From Streptomyces violaceoruber (GTDB lineage Bacteria > Actinomycetota > Actinomycetes > Streptomycetales > Streptomycetaceae): DNA of 64,000 nucleotides. Made by a program: the position numbers and the translations under genes. Positions 10,423 through 18,934 of this stretch are shown one piece after another. The DNA is taken from the NCBI RefSeq assembly GCF_033406955.1, contig NZ_CP137734.1, positions 2,542,001 to 2,606,000 on the forward strand, given 5' to 3'. The notes beneath the pieces were generated by a model that was not told the origin of the DNA, did no database searches, and worked only from the letters and a program-made list of their open reading frames with translations. Position 1 is the stretch's first letter. Each line of letters begins with the position of its first letter.

Positions 10423-11364
10423 TTACGAGCCCGTCGTCAGGATCACGTTGCGCAGCGGCTCCCGGTTCACGAACCGGGTCAACTGGTCCACCAGCAGCCG
10501 CTCGGCGCGCGGCAGGAAGGCGGAGGTCGGACCGCCCGCGTGCGGGCTGACGACTATGCCGGGAGCATGCCACAGGGGGTGGCCCGGCGGCAGCGGTTCG
10601 GGGTCGGTCACGTCGAGGGCCGCGGTGAGGCGTCCGCTCTCCAGTTCGGCGAGCAACGCCTTCGTGTCCACGACCGGTCCGCGCGCCACGTTGACGAGCA
10701 GGGCGCCGTCCTTCATCCGGGCCAGGAACTCGGCGCCGGCCAGTCCCCGGGTGGCCTCGGTGAGCGGGGTGGACAGGATGACGACGTCGGCCTGCGGGAG
10801 CAGGCGGGGAAGCTCGGTGAGCGGGTGCACGGGGCCGCGCTCCGTGGTGCGGGCGGAGCGCGCGACGCGCACCACCGGCGCGACCTCGAACGGCACGAGC
10901 CGGTCCTCGATCGCGGCGCCGATCGACCCGTACCCGACGATGAGGACCGTCCGGTCCGCGAGCGCGGGCCGGAACCCGCCGAGCCACTCGCCGCGGTCCT
11001 GCGCCCGCACGAAGTCCGGGATGCCGCGCAGCGAGGCCAGGATCAGGGCCAGGGTCAGCTCCGCGGTGCTGGCCTCGTGCACACCGCGCGCGTTGCACAG
11101 CCGTACGCCGGCGGGCAGGTGCCCGAGGCCGGGTTCGACGTGGTCGATGCCCGCGGAGAGGGTCTGGACGACCTGGACGGAGCGCATCCCGGGCAGCGGG
11201 CGTACCCCCACCGTGCTGGGCTTCATGTAGGGCACGACGTAGAAGGCGCAGTCGGCCGGGTCGGCGGGGAAGGCCTCCTCGCCGTCCCAGTGGCGGTAGG
11301 CGGGACCCTCGGGAAGGCCCTCGATCTCGTCCGGCGGGATGGGCAGCCACACGTCAGCAGTCAT
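10423..11364 (-). CDS. D-isomer specific 2-hydroxyacid dehydrogenase
   Basis: NAD(P)-dependent reductase/dehydrogenase of the PGDH/hydroxypyruvate reductase superfamily, 313 residues. Rossmann motif GYGSIG near residue 145; catalytic Arg (NVARG near 228), Glu (DPEPLP near 256) and His (SPHAGG near 275) are all present. There is no ACT domain, so it is not a second SerA. The usual candidates are glyoxylate/hydroxypyruvate reductase or a 2-keto acid reductase; substrate cannot be assigned. Divergent from the aldo/keto reductase gene with 74 bases between starts. The 198 bases downstream, before the GGDEF-EAL start, hold no visible gene. Confidence 0.88.
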   Translation of the reverse strand: MTADVWLPIPPDEIEGLPEGPAYRHWDGEEAFPADPADCAFYVVPYMKPSTVGVRPLPGMRSVQVVQTLSAGIDHVEPGLGHLPAGVRLCNARGVHEASTAELTLALILASLRGIPDFVRAQDRGEWLGGFRPALADRTVLIVGYGSIGAAIEDRLVPFEVAPVVRVARSARTTERGPVHPLTELPRLLPQADVVILSTPLTEATRGLAGAEFLARMKDGALLVNVARGPVVDTKALLAELESGRLTAALDVTDPEPLPPGHPLWHAPGIVVSPHAGGPTSAFLPRAERLLVDQLTRFVNREPLRNVILTTGS

Positions 11365-11438
11365 GGTCAGGAGGCTATGTCAGGGGGCGGAGAGGCAAAG
11401 GTTAGGTTGGGTGGTCCGACAAGGGAGGGTCACGACCG

Positions 11439-12437
11439 GTGGAGCGCAGGACGATCGGCGCGACGGCACTCGCGGTGGGGGCCGTCGGACTGGGGTGCAT
11501 GCCGATGAACTGGGCGTACAGCGCCTCGCGGCAGCGGGGCGACGAGTCGCTCAGGGCCGTGCACCGGGCCCTCGACCTCGGTGTCTCCCTGCTGGACACG
11601 GCGGACATGTACGGCCCGTTCACCAACGAGCTGCTGCTGGGCCGGGTGTTGAGGGAGCGGCGGTCCGAGGCCTTCGTGTCGACCAAGGTCGGCCTGCTGG
11701 TGGGTGAGCAGCACATCGTGGCCAACGGCCGCCCCGGCTATGTGCGGCGTGCCTGCGACGCGTCCCTGCGCCGGCTCCAGACGGACGTCATCGACCTCTA
11801 CCAACTGCACCGCGCCGACCCGGAGATACCCGTCGAGGAGACCTGGGGCGCGATGGCGGAGCTGGTGCGGGCCGGGAAGGTGCGGGCGCTCGGCCTCTGC
11901 GCGGTCGGGGCGCGCTCGGCCCGGCGGCCGGGGGCACGTCTGCACGACGCGACGATCCGCCAACTGGAGCGGGTGCAGCAGGTCTTCCCGGTGAGCGCGG
12001 TGGAGGCCGAGCTGTCGGTGTGGTCGCCGGAGGCCTTGCGGACCCTGCTGCCGTGGTGCGTCTCGCGCGGCGTCGGTTTCCTGGCCGCGATGCCGCTGGG
12101 CAACGGCTACCTGACCGGCACGCTGACGCCCGGCCAGGGCTTCGAACCGGAGGACCTGCGGGCCCGGCACCCCCGCTTCACCGCCGAGATGATGGCCGCC
12201 AACCAGCCGATCGTGGCCGCGCTGCGCCGGATCGCGGCCCGGCACGGCGACGGGGTCACCGCCGCGCAGGTGGCGCTGGCCTGGGTGCTGGCGCAGGGGC
12301 GGCACGTGGTGCCGGTGCCGGGCACCAAGCAGGAGCGCTGGGTGACGCAGAACGCGGGAGCGGCCCGGCTGCGGCTGACCGAGCGGGACCTGGCGGAGGT
12401 GCGGGTGCTGCCGCCGGGGCAGGGTTCCTGGGAGTGA
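11439..12437 (+). CDS. Aldo/keto reductase
   Basis: Cytosolic NADPH-dependent oxidoreductase with the AKR barrel, 332 residues, GTG start with GGGAGGG about 13 bases upstream. Catalytic tetrad visible: Asp and Tyr in LLDTADMYG (about 54-60), Lys in STKVG (about 81), His in YQLHRAD (about 122). The C-terminal cofactor segment VPGTKQ is present. Resembles the YccK/potassium-channel-beta-like group that acts on small aldehydes and ketones; true substrate unknown. The short YccK-type KRxxN-like end is altered to KQERWVTQN. Confidence 0.9.
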   Translation: MERRTIGATALAVGAVGLGCMPMNWAYSASRQRGDESLRAVHRALDLGVSLLDTADMYGPFTNELLLGRVLRERRSEAFVSTKVGLLVGEQHIVANGRPGYVRRACDASLRRLQTDVIDLYQLHRADPEIPVEETWGAMAELVRAGKVRALGLCAVGARSARRPGARLHDATIRQLERVQQVFPVSAVEAELSVWSPEALRTLLPWCVSRGVGFLAAMPLGNGYLTGTLTPGQGFEPEDLRARHPRFTAEMMAANQPIVAALRRIAARHGDGVTAAQVALAWVLAQGRHVVPVPGTKQERWVTQNAGAARLRLTERDLAEVRVLPPGQGSWE

Positions 12438-12473
12438 GGCCGGCGGCACCCGGTCGGCCGGAGTCGGGGGCCG

Positions 12474-12536
<63 letters not shown>

Positions 12537-12600
12537 GGAACCTGGGGAGCCCCTGCGGTGTATGACAGGGAGAACCCGCCGCGTCGAAGGGACCAAGATC

Positions 12601-13770
12601 GTGCAACGTCGAGCCGTGCCGGCCGTGCTGGCCGCCGCTCTCCTGCTGACGGCCGGCTGCTCCTCCGGCTCCTCCGACGGCGCGGACCCGTCCAAAACGG
12701 ACCGCGGCGCCTCCCCCACCAGTACGGCGGCGCAGTCCTCGCCCGCCGGATCGCCCACCGAGCAGGCACCGCCCGCGAAGGGCTCGGTCAAGGTGCTCCG
12801 CACGGTCGCCACGGGGCTGAACAGCCCCTGGGGCCTGGCCCCCCTGCCGGGCGGCGACCTGCTGGTGTCCTCGCGCGACGAGGCCACGATCACGCGCGTC
12901 GACGCGAAGACGGGCAGGAAGACCGAGCTGGGCGAGGTGCCCGGGGTGTCCCCGTCCGGCGAGGGCGGCCTGCTCGGTATCGCGCTCTCCCCCGACTACG
13001 CCTCGGACCACATGGTCTACGCGTACTTCACCTCCGCCTCGGACAACCGCATCGTGCGCATGCTGTACGACGAGAAGAAGCCGTCGGGCGAGCAGCTGGG
13101 CGCACCGGACACGGTCTTCCGGGGCATCCCCAAGGGGGTGATCCACAACGGCGGGCGGATCGCCTTCGGACCGGACAAGATGCTCTACGCGGGCACGGGC
13201 GAGAGCGGTGACACCGGTCTGTCGCAGGACAGGAAGTCCCTCGGCGGCAAGATCCTGCGGATGACCCCGGACGGCGAACCGGCGCCCGGCAACCCCTTCC
13301 CCGACTCCCCCGTGTACTCGTACGGCCATCGGAACGTGCAGGGGCTGGCCTGGGACGACAAGCAGCGGCTGTTCGCCTCGGAGTTCGGTCAGGACACCTG
13401 GGACGAGCTGAACGCGATCAAGCCGGGCGACAACTACGGCTGGCCCGAGGCGGAGGGCAAGGGCGGCGGCTCCGGCTTCCACGACCCGGTCGCGCAGTGG
13501 AGCACCGACGAGGCCTCCCCCAGCGGCATCGCGTATGCCGAGGGCTCCGTGTGGATGGCGGGGCTGCGCGGTGAGCGGCTGTGGCGGATTCCGCTGAAGG
13601 GGACGGCGGCCGCGGCCGATCCGCAGGCGTTCCTGGAGGGCGAGTACGGCCGGCTGCGCACGGTGGCCCCGGCGGGCGGCGACAAGCTGTGGCTGGTGAC
13701 CAGCAACACGGACGGCCGCGGCGACGCGAAGGGCGGCGACGACCGGATTCTGGAGCTGGAGGTGGAGTAG
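12601..13770 (+). CDS. Lipoprotein PQQ-dependent sugar (glucose/sorbosone) dehydrogenase family
   Basis: Exported, lipid-anchored beta-propeller of the GSDH/aldose-sugar dehydrogenase family, 389 residues. The GTG at 12601 is chosen because AAGGGA lies upstream and the signal peptide then fits: short basic start, hydrophobic stretch, lipobox LTAGC with Cys at residue 20. A Ser/Thr/Pro-rich spacer (to ~70) precedes the propeller. Family signatures seen: NSPWGLAPLPGGDLLVS, GEGGLLGIALSPDY, HNGGRIAFGPDKMLY, YGHRNVQGLAWD and EFGQDTWDELN. Oxidises sugars with PQQ in characterised members; whether this host makes PQQ is not shown here. An in-frame ATG at 12562 would spoil the signal peptide. Confidence 0.88.
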   Translation: MQRRAVPAVLAAALLLTAGCSSGSSDGADPSKTDRGASPTSTAAQSSPAGSPTEQAPPAKGSVKVLRTVATGLNSPWGLAPLPGGDLLVSSRDEATITRVDAKTGRKTELGEVPGVSPSGEGGLLGIALSPDYASDHMVYAYFTSASDNRIVRMLYDEKKPSGEQLGAPDTVFRGIPKGVIHNGGRIAFGPDKMLYAGTGESGDTGLSQDRKSLGGKILRMTPDGEPAPGNPFPDSPVYSYGHRNVQGLAWDDKQRLFASEFGQDTWDELNAIKPGDNYGWPEAEGKGGGSGFHDPVAQWSTDEASPSGIAYAEGSVWMAGLRGERLWRIPLKGTAAAADPQAFLEGEYGRLRTVAPAGGDKLWLVTSNTDGRGDAKGGDDRILELEVE

Positions 13771-13778
13771 GCGGCCGG

Positions 13779-13988
13779 CTACTCGTCTTCCGGGGACGGG
13801 GTCCCGGGCTCCTCGGCCTCCTCGTCGGTGCGCGGCCGGTGGACGACGACCTTGCCCGACGTGAGGTCTATGGGGCCGTGACCGGGGTCGCCGTCGCCCA
13901 CGTCCTCGCGGGTCAGTTCGAGGCGGTTCTGCTCGTCGTTGGTGTGTTTGCGGCCGGGCGAGAACAGTTCCTCGAATGCGTTGAACAT
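13779..13988 (-). CDS. Small conserved actinobacterial protein (DUF6191-like)
   Basis: Sixty-nine residues, acidic, no membrane segment. Starts MFNAFEELFSPGRKH and contains LTREDVGDGDPGHGPIDL, a pattern I recall from short conserved Streptomyces proteins of unknown function. GGAGG precedes the ATG by a few bases. It is convergent with the sugar dehydrogenase (8 bases between stops) and lies just upstream of the stop of the large LuxR regulator on the same strand, without being part of it. Confidence 0.7.
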   Translation of the reverse strand: MFNAFEELFSPGRKHTNDEQNRLELTREDVGDGDPGHGPIDLTSGKVVVHRPRTDEEAEEPGTPSPEDE

Positions 13989-14025
13989 CGGGCCTCCGTC
14001 GGTCGGCGTCCTTACAGCGTAAGCC

Positions 14026-17000
14026 TCACTCCGGCGAAGGGGACGTGAGCCGTTCGGCGGGGAACAGCGCCAGCCGGTGGGCCACCGCCGCCGCCTCGCC
14101 GCGGCCGGAGACGCCGAGCTTGGCCAGGATGTTGGAGACGTGGACGCTGGCCGTCTTGGGCGAGATGAAGAGCTCCTCGGCTATCTGCCGGTTGGTGCGG
14201 CCGTCGGAGACCAGCCGCAGGACGTCCCGCTCCCGGCCGGTGAGGCCGAGGGCGTCTGCCGGGTCGGCGGGCCCGGACGCGGGTACCGGTCCGGCGGCGC
14301 GGCCGAGGGTGAGACGGGCACGCCGGCCGAGCACGGCGACCGCGTCGGACAGCGGGCGCGCGCCGAGGTGGTCGGCGACGGTGCGGGCCAGACGCAGCAG
14401 CTCCGTGGCGCGGGCGCGCTCGTCGTCGCCGCCGGTGGCCAGGAGGGCGTCGGCCAGCCGGTACCGGACGCGGGCGAGGTCGTAGGGACGCTCCAGGCAT
14501 TCGAAGGCGGTGACCGCCTCCGACCAGAGCCGGGGGGTGTCGCGGCCCCGGGCGCGGTGGAGTTCGGCGCGGACCCAGCGCTCGTGGGCGACCCAGACCG
14601 GGGCGCCCGTCGTCAGGTGCTTCGCGGCCTCGGCGAGGCGGTCGAGGAGGTCGGCGCGGCCCTCCTCGGCGGCCGGCAGGGCACGCGCGTCGGCCTCCGC
14701 CGCGGCGGCGGACAGCAGCAGCGGCCAGCCGAAGCGCTGGGTGCCGGGCGGGAAGCCCGCGTCCAGGACGCGGACCAGTTCGGCCCGGGCGTCCGGGAGG
14801 CGTCCCTCGGCCGCGGCGACGCCGACGGCGAGGGCCGCCAGCGGCAGGCGGTGCTGCGGCATCGGGTCGTGGGTCCCGTAGGCGGCGCGGGCCTCGGCGA
14901 GCAGTCCGGCGGCCTCGGCCCGCTCGCCGCGGGCGAGGGCGACGACGGCGCGTTTGAGTGCGGCGCCGCCGCGTGGCGCGGGGCTGCGGCCCGGTGCTCC
15001 GGCCCGGTCCGCCGCTTCGAGGGCCTCGTCCCAGCGGCCCAGGGAGATGAGCGACTCGGCGAGGTTGCCCCAGACCCAGGCCTCGGACTCCAGCAGCCCC
15101 CTGCGCCGAGTGAGGTCGATGCCTTCGCGCAGGATGCCGAGCGCGTCCCGCGAGCGGCCGACGCCTTCCAGGGACGAGGGCAGGTTGACGTGGCTGCGAG
15201 CCACCACGGCGGACCGGTCCTGGGCCACCACCAGGTCCCTGACCTGGAACATCTCGGCGAGTCCGGCGTCGATCTGCCCGGCGTCCACCATCAGGCCGCC
15301 GAGGGTGAGCCGGGCGTTCAGCTCGATCTCCTCGGCGCCCACCATGCGGGCGTACTCGACGGCCCGTTCGGCTGCCGTCATCGCGTCGGGGCCGGGGCTG
15401 TGGAGCATCGACCAGTTGGCGGACATGGCGAGCACCTCGGCGTGCACCTGGGACGGCGGCAGGCCGCGGACCAGTTCCTGGGCGATGCCCAGCTCCCGCC
15501 AGCCGTCGCCGCGGCCCTGTGCCTGCACCAGCAGCGAGCGCTGGGTCCAGAACCAGGCCGCGCGCTGCGGGTCGCGGCCGCTCGCCCCCGCCCCGGTGCC
15601 CGTGTCCTGTTCGTCCTCCAGGAGGCGCAGCGCCCGTTTGGTGATCTTCATGGCGCGTTCGCGCTCCCCGCACAGCCGCCCGGCGACCGCGGCCTCGGCC
15701 ATCAGGTCCAGGTAGCGCAGGGGCGTGGTGGCGGGGTCGCAGGCGCGGGGAGGGTAGACCTCGGTGCAGTCGACGGGGCGCAAGGTGGCCCGTACGTCGT
15801 CGGGGGCGGAGTCCCACAGTTCCATCGCGCGCTCCAGCAGCCGCAGCTGTTCGGAGTAGGCATGCCGGCGGCGGGCCTCGACGGAGGCGTCCAGGACGGC
15901 CGGCAGGGCCTTGGCGGGGGCGTGGGCGTGGTACCAGTAGCTGGCCAGGCGCATCACGCGCTCGGCGGCGGGCACCAGCGTGGGATCGGCGTCCAGGGCT
16001 TCGGCGTAGCGCCGGTTGAGGCGGGAGCGTTCGCCGGGGAGCAGGTCGTCGCCGACGGCCTCGCGCACCAGGGAGTGCCGGAAGCGGTAGCCGTCGCCGT
16101 CGGGCGCGGGGAGCAGGATGTTGGCGTTCACCGCGGAGCGCAGCGCCTCGATGAGGTCGTCCTCGGCGAGCCGGGCGACGGCGGCGAGCAGCCGGTACTC
16201 GACGGTGGAGCCGCCCTCGGCGACGATCCGGGCGACCCGCTGGGCGCTCTCGGGCAGGGCTTCGACGCGGACCAGGAGCAGGTCGCGCAGAGAGTCGGTG
16301 AGGCCGGTGCAGCTGCCGACGCGTGCGGCGACGGCGAGTTCCTCGACGAAGAAGGCGTTGCCGTCGGAGCGTTCGAAGATCTCGTCGACCTGGAGCTGGT
16401 CGGGCTCGTGGGCGAGGATCCCGGCGATCTGGCGGCCCACCTCGTCGCGGGTGAAGCGGCCGAGTTCGAGGCGGCGGACGGTGCGCAGCCGGTCCAGCTC
16501 CGCGAGCAGGGGGCGCAGCGGGTGGCGGCGGTGGATGTCGTCGGAGCGGTAGGTGGCGAGGACGACGAGGCGGCCGGTGCGCAGGGTGCGCAAGAGGTAG
16601 GCGATCAGGTGGCGGGTGGAGGCGTCGGCCCAGTGCAGGTCCTCCAGGACGAGGACGACCGTGTGCCGGGCGGCGACGCGCTCCAGGAGGCGGGCGGTGA
16701 GTTCGAAGAGCCGGGCCATGCTCTCCTCGTCGTGCCGGCCGCCGCCGGTGACCGCCGTGCCCTCGGCCAGTTCGGGCAGCAGCCGGGCCAGTTCCTCCTC
16801 CTGGCCGGCGGCCGCGGCGGCCAGCTCCTCGGGCAGGTGGCGGCGCAGGGCGCGCAGCGCGGTGGAGAAGGGTGCGAAGGGCAGCCCGTCGGCGCCGATC
16901 TCCACGCAGCCGCCCAGCGCGACGACGGCGCCGCGCCGGTCCGCCGCGGCGGCGAACTCCTCGACGAGGCGGGTCTTGCCGACGCCGGCCTCGCCGCCGA

Positions 17001-17181
17001 GCAGCAGTGCCTGCGGCTCTCCGCCGGTGGCTGACGCCCTGGTGGCGGTCGCCCCGGCGGCGGTCGCCCCGGCGGTGTCGCTGCCCGTGGCGCGGGCGAG
17101 CGCGTCGTTCAACGTGTCCAGTTCGCCGGTGCGGCCGACGAACACGGGACTGACGGACCTGGTCTCCACGGAAGCGAGCAT
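14026..17181 (-). CDS. LAL-type (large ATP-binding) LuxR family transcriptional regulator
   Basis: Cytosolic regulator of 1051 residues with an N-terminal AAA/NTPase domain and C-terminal DNA-binding helix-turn-helix. Walker A LLLGGEAGVGKTRLVEE near residue 55, Walker B-like VVLVLEDLHWAD near 175, a long TPR-like helical middle, and a LuxR HTH in the last ~65 residues (LTGRERDVLRLVSDGRTNRQIAEELF...). LAL proteins resemble MalT and often activate secondary-metabolite or sugar genes; the inducer is unknown. No good ribosome site precedes the ATG at 17181; the frame stays open to 17880, but that extension crosses another gene's terminator and lacks conserved sequence. It has its own region downstream of the 61-residue gene's hairpin. 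Confidence 0.88.
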   Translation of the reverse strand: MLASVETRSVSPVFVGRTGELDTLNDALARATGSDTAGATAAGATATRASATGGEPQALLLGGEAGVGKTRLVEEFAAAADRRGAVVALGGCVEIGADGLPFAPFSTALRALRRHLPEELAAAAAGQEEELARLLPELAEGTAVTGGGRHDEESMARLFELTARLLERVAARHTVVLVLEDLHWADASTRHLIAYLLRTLRTGRLVVLATYRSDDIHRRHPLRPLLAELDRLRTVRRLELGRFTRDEVGRQIAGILAHEPDQLQVDEIFERSDGNAFFVEELAVAARVGSCTGLTDSLRDLLLVRVEALPESAQRVARIVAEGGSTVEYRLLAAVARLAEDDLIEALRSAVNANILLPAPDGDGYRFRHSLVREAVGDDLLPGERSRLNRRYAEALDADPTLVPAAERVMRLASYWYHAHAPAKALPAVLDASVEARRRHAYSEQLRLLERAMELWDSAPDDVRATLRPVDCTEVYPPRACDPATTPLRYLDLMAEAAVAGRLCGERERAMKITKRALRLLEDEQDTGTGAGASGRDPQRAAWFWTQRSLLVQAQGRGDGWRELGIAQELVRGLPPSQVHAEVLAMSANWSMLHSPGPDAMTAAERAVEYARMVGAEEIELNARLTLGGLMVDAGQIDAGLAEMFQVRDLVVAQDRSAVVARSHVNLPSSLEGVGRSRDALGILREGIDLTRRRGLLESEAWVWGNLAESLISLGRWDEALEAADRAGAPGRSPAPRGGAALKRAVVALARGERAEAAGLLAEARAAYGTHDPMPQHRLPLAALAVGVAAAEGRLPDARAELVRVLDAGFPPGTQRFGWPLLLSAAAAEADARALPAAEEGRADLLDRLAEAAKHLTTGAPVWVAHERWVRAELHRARGRDTPRLWSEAVTAFECLERPYDLARVRYRLADALLATGGDDERARATELLRLARTVADHLGARPLSDAVAVLGRRARLTLGRAAGPVPASGPADPADALGLTGRERDVLRLVSDGRTNRQIAEELFISPKTASVHVSNILAKLGVSGRGEAAAVAHRLALFPAERLTSPSPE

Positions 17182-17256
17182 CGCACGCGGGTACGACAGC
17201 GGGTCACCGGTTTTCGGCAGGTGGACAACCCCCGCGACGGCGGCGGGAACGACGGC

Positions 17257-17286
17257 GGGGAGGGAGGCCGTGCGGCCCCCCTCCCC
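17257..17286 (-). terminator. Hairpin between the 61-residue gene and the LAL regulator
   Basis: Thirteen-base stem 17257-17269 with 17274-17286 (GGGGAGGGAGGCC against GGCCCCCCTCCCC, one G-T pair). It lies 11 bases past the stop of the small upstream gene. Confidence 0.6.
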
Positions 17287-17297
17287 GGCTCCCCCGT

Positions 17298-17483
17298 TCA
17301 CGCGGTCCGGGCGAACCGGTGCCCGCGTCGGCGCGGTGTATGGCTCTCGGCCACGGCACCACCGTGCCGGGCCTGGCGGCGGGCGGCGCGGCGGGCCCGG
17401 ACCACCTCGCGGGCCAGCCGGGCCTCGTCGGCGCGGCGGATCAGTTCGGCGGAGCGGTACTGCTGGAACTCGTACTCGTACAT
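17298..17483 (-). CDS. Small basic conserved protein
   Basis: Sixty-one residues, strongly basic and Arg-rich (AREVVRARRAARRQAR), starting MYEYEFQQYRSAELIRRADE. It has a good ribosome site (GAGGGGC) at proper spacing and codon use typical of real genes, and its opening is, from memory, conserved across Streptomyces. The middle could form one amphipathic helix. Function unknown; it has its own terminator and sits upstream of the LAL regulator on the same strand. Confidence 0.65.
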   Translation of the reverse strand: MYEYEFQQYRSAELIRRADEARLAREVVRARRAARRQARHGGAVAESHTPRRRGHRFARTA

Positions 17484-17615
17484 GGTGTGCCCCTCGGCTT
17501 CGCTTCGGTTTCGGCTTCGCTTGCTTGCGATGCCTCAACCTTCGTCTCCCAGGGGGGTGGGCCACATCGGGTAAGTTCCGCATCTTCGGCGCCGCGCGGG
17601 GCCTTAGACGCGCCT

Positions 17616-17666
17616 GAGGGGTCTTAGGGCGCGCGCCACAGGCGGGCGACCGTCCTAAGACCCCTC
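17616..17666 (-). terminator. 13-bp inverted repeat downstream of a membrane-protein gene
   Basis: GAGGGGTCTTAGG (17616-17628) and its exact complement CCTAAGACCCCTC (17654-17666), separated by 25 bases. Placed 12 bases beyond the stop of the gene ending at 17679; probable terminator, although the loop is long enough for a protein-binding site. Confidence 0.5.
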
Positions 17667-17678
17667 GGGAATGCCTGG

Positions 17679-18314
17679 TCAGCCGGTGGCGGGCAGCCCC
17701 AGCAGGACGTCCGTGTACTTCAGGACGGCCAGCAGCAGGCCGATGACGCCGAGGGCGACGCCCGCCCAGGCGACCGACTTGATCCACGGGGCCTGCGGGC
17801 GGCCGGGCGCGCCGAACGCGGGACGGGCCAGCACGACGACGCCGACGATCAGCGCGACCAGGGCGAAGATGCCGCCCCACATCGCGGTGGCCTGCCAGGC
17901 GTTGCCGTAGCCCTTCTCGATCAGCGTGCCGACGTCCGACGACGAGGACGTCTGCAGCTGGCCCATCAGCGACTCGCGCGCGGAGGCCACGGTGCCGACC
18001 CAGCTCCCGGTCAGGGAGACGATGCCGAGACCGGCGGAGACCACGGCGCCCGCGCCCTGGCCGACGCCGGTGGGGGCCGCCCCGGTCCCTGCGGTGCCGG
18101 TGCCGTCCGGGCCCTCGTCCGTGTCCTCGTCCGTCGACGCGTCGGCGTCCTCGGGGGTGTCGGTCCCGGCCGCTTCGGGGGCCTCGGCCGCCTTGGTGAC
18201 GTCAATGGACTCGGGGGCCTCGGTCGCCTCGGTCGCCTCGGCCGCGTCGGCCGCCTCGTCCGTCTTGTGCTCGTCGGTCTTCACGCCGGTCTCGTCCACT
18301 GTCTTCGTTCCCAT
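17679..18314 (-). CDS. Two-helix membrane protein with acidic Thr/Glu/Ala-rich N terminus
   Basis: 211 residues from the ATG at 18314. The first ~95 residues are low-complexity and acidic (repeats of EATEAPE and EDADASTDEDTDEG), the middle is glycine-rich, and two membrane helices lie near the C terminus (WGGIFALVALIVGVVVLA, about 145-165, and AWAGVALGVIGLLLAVL, about 182-200). No recognised domain. The best start is uncertain: GAGG lies only one base before the ATG and the frame is open to 18422, overlapping the acetyltransferase 3' end. Function unknown. Confidence 0.6.
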   Translation of the reverse strand: MGTKTVDETGVKTDEHKTDEAADAAEATEATEAPESIDVTKAAEAPEAAGTDTPEDADASTDEDTDEGPDGTGTAGTGAAPTGVGQGAGAVVSAGLGIVSLTGSWVGTVASARESLMGQLQTSSSSDVGTLIEKGYGNAWQATAMWGGIFALVALIVGVVVLARPAFGAPGRPQAPWIKSVAWAGVALGVIGLLLAVLKYTDVLLGLPATG

Positions 18315-18349
18315 GCCTCGCACCGTACGGACGCTGTCTGAGAGGTCCC

Positions 18350-18934
18350 TTAATGATCCCTTTGAGCGGCACGCGCGCGTGCTTCCCGTGCGGCCCGCCA
18401 CTCGGGTGCGAGCACCGCCCACACCTCCATGTCCTGGCGCGTGCCCCGGTGGGGGAAGCTCTCGCGCAGCACGCCCTCACGCATCATGCCGAGTCGCCGC
18501 GCGGCGTTGGCACTCGGGGTGTTCGCCGTCGAGGCGTACCACTCCACGCGGTGCATGCCGCGCTCGTCGAAGGCCCAGTCGATCAGTACGCGGGCACCGC
18601 GGGTGACCAGGCCGCGGCCCGTTCCGGCGGGCTCCAGCCAGCAGCCGATCTCGCAGACGCCGGTGGCGGCGTCGAAGACGCGGTAGAGCAGGCCGCCGAC
18701 GAGGGTGCCGTCCAGCCACAGCCCGTGCAGGAAGCCGCTGTCCGCGGCGTGCCGGTCGGCGTAGGCCTGGAGCACCTCGCGCGCGGAGTCAACGTCGGTG
18801 GCTTTCGCCCCGAAGGGGATGTGCTCGGTGATGAAGTCCCGGCCCCGGTCCAGGTGGGCCAGGAACTCCTCGGCGTGCCAGGTCTCCAGGGGGCGCAGTT
18901 CGGCTCCGTCGTCACCCAGTGGTATCGCGTACAT
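18350..18934 (-). CDS. GNAT acetyltransferase (RimJ/RimL type)
   Basis: Acetyl-CoA dependent N-acetyltransferase, 194 residues. The RimL-like core reads LRPLETWHAEEFLAHLDRGRDFI, the acetyl-CoA binding loop is near GTGRGLVTRGARVLIDWAF, followed by HRVEWYASTANTPSANAARRLGMMREG. GGAGGAGG precedes the ATG at 18934. The first 23 bases overlap the 3' end of the MMPL exporter gene, so translation is probably coupled to it. Substrate unknown; coupling to an exporter hints at modification of an exported or toxic compound, which is only inference. Confidence 0.85.
   Translation of the reverse strand: MYAIPLGDDGAELRPLETWHAEEFLAHLDRGRDFITEHIPFGAKATDVDSAREVLQAYADRHAADSGFLHGLWLDGTLVGGLLYRVFDAATGVCEIGCWLEPAGTGRGLVTRGARVLIDWAFDERGMHRVEWYASTANTPSANAARRLGMMREGVLRESFPHRGTRQDMEVWAVLAPEWRAAREARARAAQRDH

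Noticed and set aside
7027..11508. 1493-codon plus-strand frame opposite the GGDEF-EAL and dehydrogenase genes
   Set aside because: Shadow frame; it crosses two well-supported genes on the other strand and encodes no recognisable domain.
14077..17034. 985-codon plus-strand frame opposite the LAL regulator
   Set aside because: Antisense shadow with Gly/Arg/Asp-rich product; the minus-strand gene has clear Walker A and LuxR motifs.
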